DNA of 6,543 bases from positions 1-6,543 of the forward strand of contig JAZUNS010000032.1 of assembly GCA_045604285.1 (NCBI GenBank), in the 5' to 3' direction. Of the stretch, positions 1 to 5,719 are shown piece by piece. The DNA comes from SIG636 sp045604285 (GTDB lineage: Bacteria > Bacillota > Clostridia > Oscillospirales > CAG-382). The notes below the pieces were generated by a model, which was not told where the DNA came from, searched no databases, and saw nothing but the letters and a program-made list of their open reading frames with translations. The position numbers and the translations under genes were made by a program. The number at the start of each line of letters is the position of its first letter. The first letter of the stretch is position 1.

Positions 1-19
1 GATGACAGGGTTTGTCATC
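1..19. other. Small perfect hairpin at the left edge
   Basis: GATGACA (1-7) and TGTCATC (13-19) are perfect inverted repeats around a five-base loop. No T tract follows directly on the plus strand. On the minus strand it lies beyond the larger hairpin at 26-65, so it could be a second structure in the 3' end of the nucleotidase transcript. The window edge cuts off whatever precedes it, so its role is open. Confidence 0.4.
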
Positions 20-25
20 AGCTTG

Positions 26-70
26 AAAGCTTGTGAGAAGAACAATAAATCTTCTCACAAGCTTTTTACT
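26..70 (+). terminator. Strong hairpin, probable (bidirectional) terminator
   Basis: Positions 26-40 and 51-65 form a perfect 15-bp stem around a ten-base AT-rich loop. On the plus strand the stem runs into a T-rich tail (61-75), as expected of an intrinsic terminator. That would serve a plus-strand gene entering from outside the window. It begins 14 bases past the stop codon of the minus-strand nucleotidase gene at 80, so it may also end that transcript, but the minus-strand tail has only three Ts followed by C. A shared terminator between convergent genes is the likeliest reading. Confidence 0.7.
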
Positions 71-79
71 TTTTGTATA

Positions 80-1921
80 TTAGTTTTTGGCTTTTACCGT
101 TGCGGCTGCGGCTACGCTAAGGATAAGCAGGCTTATCCAAAGGGTGGCAAGACCTTCATCGCCTGTGTTGGGGGTGGTGCCTTCATCGGGTACGGAGGGA
201 GTCGAGCTTTCTTCAGAGCTTTCTTCAGAGCTTTCTTCGGAACTTTCCGACTCGGTATCCTCTGCAGGAGCTTCGGATATTACGGTCATTCTGCCCTCGC
301 CGCTGATATTGCCGTATTTTTCGGCAGGGATAACGCCGCCAAGGGTATCTGTAAAGTAGTTTATAAGAGTCTCGGTATCCGTGGGCAGGCCTTCCTTTGC
401 CACTACCTCGGCACCGTCAAACATCTTATAGCCGCTAAGCTGAAGCATATAGCAGGAGCCTGCCAGCGTGTACATTTTGTCGGCTTCAAGAGCTTCGCCG
501 TTGATCTTTACGTTGGCAACACGTCTTTCCACCCCTTCCTTAATGGAGACGAAATCAGCATTTTCGTTAACTACAACCGGCGTTTCAATATAGGTATGTA
601 CCTCAAAGCTTATGCCGGAAACATGGGGGAAGCTGCCGTTTACACCGGGCATAAGATAAACGCCGTACTCCAGTGCGTCCAGCAGCTGAGCGCCGCTTAC
701 CTTAAGCACGCACATTTCGTTGTTCCAAGGGTTTATATCCATTACGTCTTTTCTTATAACCGTGCCTTCTTTGATCTCGGCACGAACTCCGCCGCCGTTT
801 ACCATGGCAATGTCGGCACCGGTTTCGGCAACGTATGCATCGGCAACAAAGTTGCCAAGGTTGGTTTCGCCGCATCTGATTATCCAGTTCCCGTCAGCAT
901 CGTTTTCGGTAAGATACACCTCAGAGCTGCCTATTTCCTCAAGCAGGTAGGCAAACTCGGCGTTGTAGCCGTCAATTATATCCTTGGTTGCGCCGTATGC
1001 AGCTTTAGCCTCGTCGCCCATATCGTCAATCGCAAGGTCGTCGGGGTTTACCAGCTCGGTAGTAAGATCGCCGTCGGCGGTAATGGTAAGCTTGCCGAAA
1101 TAGTTAAGCTTGGTGCCGGTGGAGGAAAGAGCAACCGTATTGCCCTCAAGGTCCTCGTAGGTGCTTGCAGGTATTACCTGGTGGGCGTGGGCGTCAAGCA
1201 ATACGTCAATGCCGGTGGTGTTGGCTATAACGTCTGTAGAACGCCAGCCTTCGGTGGTGCCTTCTATACCAAGGTGGCCCAAGGCTACTACGGTTTCCGC
1301 GCCCTCTGCCTTTGCGGCGTCAACGGCGGACTGTACGGTTGCGTAAAGCTCGTCTGCCATAAAACCGTATACAAAATTGCCGTATTCGTCCTGGAAATAC
1401 GTGGGTGTCGATTTAGAGTAAGTCTCGGGCGTTGCTATGCCTACAAAGGCTATTTTGGTATCACCTGCCGTAGCTATGGCGTAGGGGGCAAAAACTGTTC
1501 TTGCCTCAGGTATGTAGTTGAAATTAGAGCAGATGTATTCGTAATCCGCCTCTTCCTCTGCCAGGGAAAGAAGCACCTCAACGGTGTAGTCAAATTCGTG
1601 GTTGCCGGGAACGGCGTAGTCGTATCCAACGCTGTTCATGATGTCAACAATTGCCGAGCCCTCGGTAAGCGCACCGATAACCTCGCCTTGTATGGCATCG
1701 CCGACGTCAACGGTAAATACGCTGTTGCCCTCGGCAATAAGCTGGGCACGGTATGCCGCTAACATTGCGTAATCCTCAATACCGCAGTGAACGTCATTGG
1801 TGTAAAGTACCACGATATCGCCTTGCAGCTCCTCTTCCGCAAAGGCGGATACATATGTACAGCAAAGCGTGATAATTGCCGCAGCAAGGATAGTGACCAT
1901 GCGTTTAAACGTACTTTTCAT
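80..1921 (-). CDS. Secreted, wall-anchored 5'-nucleotidase/UshA-family phosphoesterase
   Basis: This 613-residue protein hydrolyses phosphate esters, most likely extracellular nucleotides, at the cell surface. A signal peptide spans about 1-28 (cut after AFA). The calcineurin-like metallophosphoesterase domain (about 34-290) carries the metal-site motifs TNDVH (D43, H45), VGD (D75), GNHEFD (106-111), GHLG (H216) and DAHAH (H245, H247). The 5'-nucleotidase C-terminal domain (about 333-545) has TNLGNFVADA near 353 and NGGGVR at 375-380. A Ser/Glu stalk follows (about 553-573), then PNTGD (584-588), a hydrophobic stretch (about 591-608) and a short basic end. That is the layout of a sortase substrate, with PNTG replacing LPXTG. 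The ATG has AAGGGAG (1930-1936) eight bases upstream. It lies 29 bases downstream of the cyclase gene and is probably cotranscribed. Family assignment is firm; the substrate (5'-nucleotides, cyclic nucleotides or UDP-sugars) cannot be read from the sequence. Confidence 0.93.
   Translation of the reverse strand: MKSTFKRMVTILAAAIITLCCTYVSAFAEEELQGDIVVLYTNDVHCGIEDYAMLAAYRAQLIAEGNSVFTVDVGDAIQGEVIGALTEGSAIVDIMNSVGYDYAVPGNHEFDYTVEVLLSLAEEEADYEYICSNFNYIPEARTVFAPYAIATAGDTKIAFVGIATPETYSKSTPTYFQDEYGNFVYGFMADELYATVQSAVDAAKAEGAETVVALGHLGIEGTTEGWRSTDVIANTTGIDVLLDAHAHQVIPASTYEDLEGNTVALSSTGTKLNYFGKLTITADGDLTTELVNPDDLAIDDMGDEAKAAYGATKDIIDGYNAEFAYLLEEIGSSEVYLTENDADGNWIIRCGETNLGNFVADAYVAETGADIAMVNGGGVRAEIKEGTVIRKDVMDINPWNNEMCVLKVSGAQLLDALEYGVYLMPGVNGSFPHVSGISFEVHTYIETPVVVNENADFVSIKEGVERRVANVKINGEALEADKMYTLAGSCYMLQLSGYKMFDGAEVVAKEGLPTDTETLINYFTDTLGGVIPAEKYGNISGEGRMTVISEAPAEDTESESSEESSEESSEESSTPSVPDEGTTPNTGDEGLATLWISLLILSVAAAATVKAKN
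204..239. repeat. Three tandem 12-base units in the nucleotidase stalk
   Basis: GAGCTTTCTTCA occurs at 204-215 and 216-227, and with one change at 228-239; a more diverged copy follows at 240-251. Read on the minus strand the units encode Ser-Glu-Glu-Ser repeats in the spacer between the enzyme and its wall-sorting tail. The near-identical units could gain or lose copies by slippage without breaking the reading frame. Confidence 0.85.
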
Positions 1922-1950
1922 TTGTTGTTCTCCCTTCGTCTTTGCTTTTA

Positions 1951-2595
1951 TTAGTCAAACCACGCTATTGCCCTTGCGGGTGCGCCGTCGCAGTTCTCCA
2001 GCTTAAGGGGCAGACAGGCAAAGTCAAAAAGCCCGTCGCCGCAAAGGTGCAGGTTTCTAAGATTTTCTATGTTTATAATGTTGCCCTTTTCAAAAAGAAG
2101 CTTGTGGCGGGGCAGGTCAGCGTCTGCTATGGGGTCAAGCCCTATAACGTCAAAGCCTATGCCCTTGTAGTTTCCCTTAAGGATAAAATCAAGCACTTGA
2201 TAGTCTATGCAGGCATAGTCACCGAAATATGCGTCGGTCCCCCAATATTTATCCCAGCCCAGGTTAAAAAGCAAAAAGTCTGCACGGTTTAGCTTTTCGC
2301 CGTAGGGTGCAAGCTGTTCCATAGTTATGGCGTCGCCCTCCTTAAGGCTTTTGCAGTCAATAACCAAGGCTTTACCTATAAACCCTTCGGCAGGGAAGGC
2401 ATCCAGCGTGGTGCCGTCCTTAAGCAGATGTGCGGGCGGGTCTATGTGTGTACCAGTATGGGAAAACATGGTCATCAGCGTTTCCTTAAACCCGTCCTTT
2501 TCAATGGTATTGGCAGGCATAAGCTTTGGCTTTTCCGTACCGGGATAAACGGGCATATCTGCGGTTATGGTGTGGGTAAGATCTATAACTTTCAA
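1951..2595 (-). CDS. Cyclase/kynurenine-formamidase-family metal-dependent hydrolase
   Basis: This 214-residue cytoplasmic protein belongs to the cyclase family, which includes bacterial kynurenine formamidase (KynB) and related amide or lactone hydrolases. Its length is typical of the family. The hallmark HTGTHIDPPAH lies at 46-56 (pattern HxGTHxDxPxH; H46, H50 and D52 expected as metal ligands, H56 as catalytic). The second metal cluster is visible as H164 and E177 in LPRH...INIENL. The N-terminal DLTHTI and the C-terminal GAPARAIAW stretch also fit. The start is TTG: AAGGGG (2603-2608) sits seven bases upstream and no better in-frame ATG is apparent. It is first in the operon, 29 bases ahead of the secreted nucleotidase. 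No tryptophan-degradation gene is in view, so I do not call it kynB; other cyclase-family substrates are equally possible. Confidence 0.9.
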   Translation of the reverse strand: MKVIDLTHTITADMPVYPGTEKPKLMPANTIEKDGFKETLMTMFSHTGTHIDPPAHLLKDGTTLDAFPAEGFIGKALVIDCKSLKEGDAITMEQLAPYGEKLNRADFLLFNLGWDKYWGTDAYFGDYACIDYQVLDFILKGNYKGIGFDVIGLDPIADADLPRHKLLFEKGNIINIENLRNLHLCGDGLFDFACLPLKLENCDGAPARAIAWFD

Positions 2596-2602
2596 ATCAA
2601 AT

Positions 2603-2608
2603 CCCCTT
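2603..2608 (-). promoter_or_regulatory. Ribosome binding site deciding the TTG start of the cyclase gene
   Basis: On the minus strand this reads AAGGGG, seven bases before the TTG at 2595-2593. It supports TTG initiation, since no in-frame ATG or GTG is placed as well. Confidence 0.75.
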
Positions 2609-2626
2609 CGGTCGTAAATTATTGCT

Positions 2627-2638
2627 AAAAGCGTTTTT
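2627..2638. repeat. 12-base repeat, copy 1, at the start of the leftward transcript
   Basis: AAAAGCGTTTTT, identical in sequence and orientation to 2777-2788. The A and T runs around GCG make it nearly palindromic. It lies just inside the predicted start of the leftward transcript (about 2641). It may be an operator half of the divergent region, but short A/T-rich words recur by chance. Confidence 0.4.
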
Positions 2639-2647
2639 CTTACTTAC

Positions 2648-2676
2648 ATTATAGTATATTTTTACCGTGATTGCAA
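2648..2676 (-). promoter_or_regulatory. Sigma-A-type promoter for the cyclase-nucleotidase operon
   Basis: Read on the minus strand: -35 TTGCAA (2676-2671), a 17-base spacer, and a perfect -10 TATAAT (2653-2648). Transcription would begin near 2641, giving a leader of about 45 bases before the TTG start. The -35 matches consensus at four of six positions. Confidence 0.7.
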
Positions 2677-2719
2677 GCAAACTTTTGATTTAATATTTGT
2701 AATTTATTACCCAATTGTG

Positions 2720-2748
2720 TTGATTTTTTTAAACAAATGTGATATATT
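2720..2748 (+). promoter_or_regulatory. Sigma-A-type promoter for the SPFH/TPM operon
   Basis: -35 TTGATT (2720-2725), a 17-base spacer, and -10 TATATT (2743-2748). Transcription would begin near 2755, about 50 bases before the first start codon. The surrounding sequence is very A/T-rich, which favours a promoter but also raises the chance of false matches. Confidence 0.65.
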
Positions 2749-2751
2749 TGT
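2733..2751. promoter_or_regulatory. Inverted repeat over the rightward -10 box, possible operator
   Basis: ACAAAT (2733-2738) and ATTTGT (2746-2751) are perfect 6-base arms separated by seven bases. The dyad is centred at 2742 and covers the predicted -10 box. A repressor bound here would block the rightward operon. The base composition makes a chance dyad possible. Confidence 0.35.
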
Positions 2752-2776
2752 ATAGGAATATGTTTTTACTTGGGGC

Positions 2777-2788
2777 AAAAGCGTTTTT
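2777..2788. repeat. 12-base repeat, copy 2, beside the first ribosome binding site
   Basis: AAAAGCGTTTTT, the second copy of the word at 2627-2638. It lies in the leader of the rightward transcript, ending one base before the AAGGAGG ribosome binding site at 2790-2796. Confidence 0.4.
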
Positions 2789-2803
2789 TAAGGAGGCAAG
2801 CTG

Positions 2804-3085
2804 ATGAGGCGCACTAAGTTTAACGGCGGTTTTTGGCTTTGCTTTTTGTTCAATATACTGCTTAATCTTGAGTGGTCTGTTCCGGCATGGGTGCTTCTGG
2901 CGCTCCATTTTGTTTTGGACTGGTCCATCTTGTGGTTTTGTTTGGCGCTGGGTGCGTGGCTTTTAGGTATATTGCTTTGGATGCTGATTTTGGGATGGGC
3001 AAGAAATTGCAGCACGCCTACTCCCTACAGGCCCAATAAAAATCCCTATTCCGTAGGCAATAAAGATAACGATAAAACATGTTGA
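2804..3085 (+). CDS. Small Trp-rich membrane protein of unknown function
   Basis: I do not recognise a named family for this 93-residue protein. It starts MRRTK, then two or three hydrophobic segments fill about 8-66, unusually rich in tryptophan (W11, W24, W29, W40, W44, W52, W59, W65). E23, H35 and D39 are polar residues inside or between these segments. A polar tail (67-93) with RPNKNPYSVG is probably cytoplasmic or loosely structured. An ideal AAGGAGG (2790-2796) lies seven bases before the ATG, so it is well translated. It is first in an operon with the SPFH, zinc-ribbon and TPM genes, 33 bases ahead of the SPFH gene with no terminator between. This suggests a membrane partner or anchor for the SPFH protein, which lacks a clear membrane helix; that role is inference. 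Confidence 0.85.
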   Translation: MRRTKFNGGFWLCFLFNILLNLEWSVPAWVLLALHFVLDWSILWFCLALGAWLLGILLWMLILGWARNCSTPTPYRPNKNPYSVGNKDNDKTC

Positions 3086-3118
3086 TATTAATTTTATTTT
3101 CAGAAAGGAGTTCTTGTT

Positions 3119-4570
3119 ATGGGACTTATTAAAGCAGGCGTTGGCGCCCTTGGCGGCGTATTGGCAGATCAATGGAAGGAGTTTTTCTATTGCGATTCTT
3201 TACCTAACGAGGTGTTGATGAGAAAAGGTCAAAAACGCACAAGCGACCGTTCCTCTAACACAAAGGGTGAAAGCAATATTATATCCAACGGCTCCTTGAT
3301 TGCAGTGGCAGACGGCCAGTGCATGATAATAGTAGAGCAGGGCAAGATCGTTGAGGTTTGCGCTGAGCCCGGCGAGTTTAAGTATGATTCTTCTACCGAG
3401 CCTTCCATTTTCTCCGGAAGCTTGGGCAGCAGCATTCTTGATACCTTTAAGCTTATAGGTAAGCGCTTTACCTTCGGCGGCGATACCGCAAAGGATCAAA
3501 GAATATACTACTTTAATACCAAGGAAATAATGGGTAACAAGTTCGGCACCAAAAACCCCATTATGTTTGAGGTGGTTAATAAGCGCATCGGTATGAGCAA
3601 GACCGTACAGGTAAGATGTAACGGTACCTATACCTATTTCATCTCTAACCCCTTGCTTTTCTATACCAAGATTGCAGGTAACGTAGAGTATGAATATACC
3701 AGAGATCAGATAGACGATCAGCTTAAGAGTGAGTTTATAGACGCACTTCAGCCCGCCCTGGGTGAGCTTACCGAGCTTGAGCTTCGCCCCGCACAGATTC
3801 CTGCCAAGACCAGAGAATTAAGAGACGCAATGAACAACGCTCTTAAGCAGGAGTGGGTTGAAAACCGCGGTATTTCCGTAGGTAAGATCACTCTTAACCC
3901 CATTACCCTTACCGAAGAGGATATGAAGGCAATATCCCAGATGGAAGATGCCGCTACAATGGGTAGCAATCCCTTCATGATGGCTGGTAGAATGACCAAC
4001 GCTACAGCAGACGCCATGAACGCAGCTGCAAACAACTCTGCCGGTGCAATGACAGGCTTTATGGGCCTTGGTATGGCAGGCGGCGCAATGGGCGGTGGCT
4101 TCAACGCTGCACAAAACTTCTATAATATGGGCGCTCAGCAGCAGGCACAACAGCAACAGCAGGGCGTTGTAAATCCTGCTTATCAAAAGACAATGGAAGA
4201 CGGTAGCGCAGCAATGGGTTGGAAGTGCGCTTGCGGTGCAACGGCAACCGGCAAATTCTGCCCCGAATGCGGAGCAAAGAAGCCTGAACCTAAGGCAGAA
4301 GGCGGCTGGAAATGCACTTGCGGTGCAACAGCTACGGGCAAATTCTGTCCTGAATGCGGTACGGCAAAGCCTGCTGAAGCAGAAGGCTGGACCTGCTCCT
4401 GCGGTGCTGTAAACAAGGGCAAGTTCTGCCCTGAATGCGGCGGCAAGAAGCCTGCAGGCGTTCCTCAGTACAAGTGCGATAAATGCGGTTGGGAGCCTGA
4501 AAAGGGCGTTACTCCTCCCAAGTTCTGCCCCGAATGCGGCGACCCCTTTGATAACGGTGATATAGTTTAA
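3119..4570 (+). CDS. SPFH/Band-7 protein with four C-terminal zinc ribbons (YdjI-like)
   Basis: This 483-residue cytoplasmic protein has no signal peptide and resembles Bacillus YdjI ('virion core protein' type SPFH). The N-terminus (MGLIKAGVGALGGVLADQW) is small-residue-rich and may touch the membrane. The SPFH domain covers about 22-200 and is followed by a helical region to about 280. A low-complexity Met/Ala/Gly linker (about 282-366) includes a Gln run (340-348). Four zinc ribbons end the protein: C370/C372-C381/C384, C399/C401-C410/C413, C426/C428-C437/C440 and C453/C456-C470/C473. The first three use CxC plus FCPEC; the fourth is a classical CxxC pair. SPFH proteins oligomerise into membrane scaffolds; in B. 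subtilis YdjI works with YdjG and YdjH to hold PspA at the membrane. The ATG has AAAGGAG (3104-3110) eight bases upstream. It is clearly longer than Bacillus YdjI (about 320 residues), the extra length being linker and zinc ribbons. Confidence 0.9.
   Translation: MGLIKAGVGALGGVLADQWKEFFYCDSLPNEVLMRKGQKRTSDRSSNTKGESNIISNGSLIAVADGQCMIIVEQGKIVEVCAEPGEFKYDSSTEPSIFSGSLGSSILDTFKLIGKRFTFGGDTAKDQRIYYFNTKEIMGNKFGTKNPIMFEVVNKRIGMSKTVQVRCNGTYTYFISNPLLFYTKIAGNVEYEYTRDQIDDQLKSEFIDALQPALGELTELELRPAQIPAKTRELRDAMNNALKQEWVENRGISVGKITLNPITLTEEDMKAISQMEDAATMGSNPFMMAGRMTNATADAMNAAANNSAGAMTGFMGLGMAGGAMGGGFNAAQNFYNMGAQQQAQQQQQGVVNPAYQKTMEDGSAAMGWKCACGATATGKFCPECGAKKPEPKAEGGWKCTCGATATGKFCPECGTAKPAEAEGWTCSCGAVNKGKFCPECGGKKPAGVPQYKCDKCGWEPEKGVTPPKFCPECGDPFDNGDIV
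4220..4567 (+). repeat. Tandem zinc-ribbon-coding repeats
   Basis: Four consecutive units encode zinc ribbons: 4220-4306, 4307-4387, 4388-4468 and 4469-4567 (29, 27, 27 and 33 codons). Over the 18-residue cores of units 1 and 2, 46 of 54 bases match and seven of the eight differences are synonymous. This indicates duplication followed by selection on the protein. Unit 4 is the most diverged and is probably the ancestral C-terminal ribbon. Confidence 0.85.
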
Positions 4571-4602
4571 TATTTGTTTAAACAGTATCCTATATTTTTG
4601 AT

Positions 4603-4608
4603 GAGGAG
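4603..4608 (+). promoter_or_regulatory. Ribosome binding site deciding the GTG start at 4617
   Basis: GAGGAG lies eight bases before GTG 4617-4619. An earlier in-frame GTG at 4608 begins inside this site and could not use it, so 4617 is the preferred start. Confidence 0.75.
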
Positions 4609-4616
4609 TGATATTC

Positions 4617-5705
4617 GTGGCTGATTTCCAACAGCAATATAAATGCCCCTGCTGCGGCGGCGAGATTGAGTTTGACAGCAGCCTGCAGAAGATGAAATGC
4701 CCCTACTGCGATACGGAGTACGAGGTAGAGACCCTTACGAGCTATGACGAGGTTCTTAAGTCTGAAACGCCCGACGATATGAAGTGGGACAGTACCGCAG
4801 GTAAAGACTGGGAAGGTACCGAAGCTGACGGACTTAACGTTTACGTTTGTAATTCCTGCGGCGGCGAAATAATAGGGGATGAAACCCTTGCTGCAACCGC
4901 CTGCCCCTACTGCGATAACCCCGTAATATTGATGGGTCAGTTTAAGGGCGACCTTAAGCCGGATTACGTTATCCCCTTTAAGTTGGATAAAAAGGCGGCT
5001 AAGGAAGCGCTTAAAAAGCATTACAGCGGCAAACGTCTGCTGCCCAAGGTGTTTAAAGACGAAAACCACATAGACGAAATAAAGGGTGTGTACGTTCCTT
5101 TTTGGCTTTTCGATACGGATGCCTCTGCAAATATCAGGTATAAGGCAACCCGTGTAAGAACCTGGAGCGATTCTAACTACAACTATACCCAAACAAGCTT
5201 TTTCTCGGTAAAGCGTGCAGGCACCATCGGCTTTGATAAGGTACCCGTTGACGGCTCCACCAAGATGGCAGACGATTTGATGGAATCAATAGAGCCTTTC
5301 GATTTCAGCAAGGCTGTAGATTTCCAAACCGCTTATTTGTCAGGCTATTTGGCAGATAAATACGACGTAAACTCAGAGCAAAGCATTGAACGTGCAAATC
5401 AGCGTATTAAAAAAAGCACCGAGGATGCTTTTGCCTCTACGGTGACCGGATATGCCAGCGTAGTACCCGAAGCGTCCAGCGTCCAGTTTAAAAACGGCAG
5501 CGCAAAATACGCTTTGTACCCCGTTTGGCTGCTTAATACAAGCTGGCAAGGTAAAAAGTATACCTTTGCCATGAACGGTCAGACCGGTAAAATGGTTGGC
5601 GACCTTCCCCTTGACAAGGCGGCTTATAAAAGATGGCTGTTTGGCATTATGGGTGCGGTAGGTGCGGCGGCTTACGCTCTTATGTACCTGCTGTTCCTGA
5701 TGTAA
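4617..5705 (+). CDS. Double zinc-ribbon, tail-anchored membrane protein (YdjG-like)
   Basis: This 362-residue protein is of the kind annotated as a TFIIB-type zinc-ribbon protein and resembles Bacillus YdjG. Two zinc ribbons lie at the N-terminus: C10/C13 with C28/C31, and C78/C81 with C96/C99. A conserved body follows (about 105-330), including VYVPFWLFDTD, the W-rich strand typical of the family, and a helical segment rich in Lys and Glu. A single hydrophobic helix (about 340-362) ends the chain, so the protein is probably cytoplasmic and tail-anchored. There is no signal peptide. It lies 46 bases after the SPFH gene and 14 before the TPM gene. In B. subtilis YdjG forms a complex with YdjH and YdjI that binds PspA. 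The zinc ribbons are likely used for protein contacts rather than DNA binding, which is inference. Confidence 0.87.
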   Translation: MADFQQQYKCPCCGGEIEFDSSLQKMKCPYCDTEYEVETLTSYDEVLKSETPDDMKWDSTAGKDWEGTEADGLNVYVCNSCGGEIIGDETLAATACPYCDNPVILMGQFKGDLKPDYVIPFKLDKKAAKEALKKHYSGKRLLPKVFKDENHIDEIKGVYVPFWLFDTDASANIRYKATRVRTWSDSNYNYTQTSFFSVKRAGTIGFDKVPVDGSTKMADDLMESIEPFDFSKAVDFQTAYLSGYLADKYDVNSEQSIERANQRIKKSTEDAFASTVTGYASVVPEASSVQFKNGSAKYALYPVWLLNTSWQGKKYTFAMNGQTGKMVGDLPLDKAAYKRWLFGIMGAVGAAAYALMYLLFLM

Positions 5706-5710
5706 GGAGG
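5704..5710 (+). promoter_or_regulatory. Ribosome binding site deciding the ATG start at 5720
   Basis: AAGGAGG overlaps the TAA of the preceding gene and lies nine bases before ATG 5720. This favours 5720 over an upstream in-frame start at 5633, which would overlap the YdjG-like gene and bury the signal peptide. The overlap with the stop suggests translational coupling. Confidence 0.75.
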
Positions 5711-5719
5711 GGTGCGGCT

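Noticed and set aside
2..1762. A 586-codon open frame on the plus strand, running in from the window edge
   Set aside because: It is antisense to the nucleotidase gene, which has clear domains, signal peptide and ribosome binding site. The antisense translation has no recognisable domain and is Cys/Gly/Tyr-rich, as expected of a codon-bias shadow.
1951..2595. Naming the cyclase kynB
   Set aside because: The metal motif is shared by the whole cyclase family, and no tryptophan-catabolism gene is nearby.
3818..4446. Minus-strand open frames opposite the SPFH gene (3818-4186, 4183-4446)
   Set aside because: They are antisense images of the linker and zinc-ribbon repeats, without domains or credible starts.
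4220..4567. Regularly spaced repeats that might suggest a CRISPR-like array
   Set aside because: The units are in frame, encode zinc ribbons and differ mostly at synonymous positions; there are no unique spacers.
4575..4584. Palindrome TGTTTAAACA between the SPFH and YdjG-like genes
   Set aside because: A similar CGTTTAAACG occurs inside the nucleotidase gene (1902-1911), so the short A/T-centred palindrome is likely chance; there is no promoter near it.
4608..4616. Earlier GTG start at 4608 for the YdjG-like gene
   Set aside because: It lies inside the ribosome binding site that serves GTG 4617.
5633..5719. N-terminal extension of the TPM gene from 5633
   Set aside because: It overlaps the YdjG-like coding region and would place about 29 residues before a good signal peptide. 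The AAGGAGG at 5704-5710 points to 5720.
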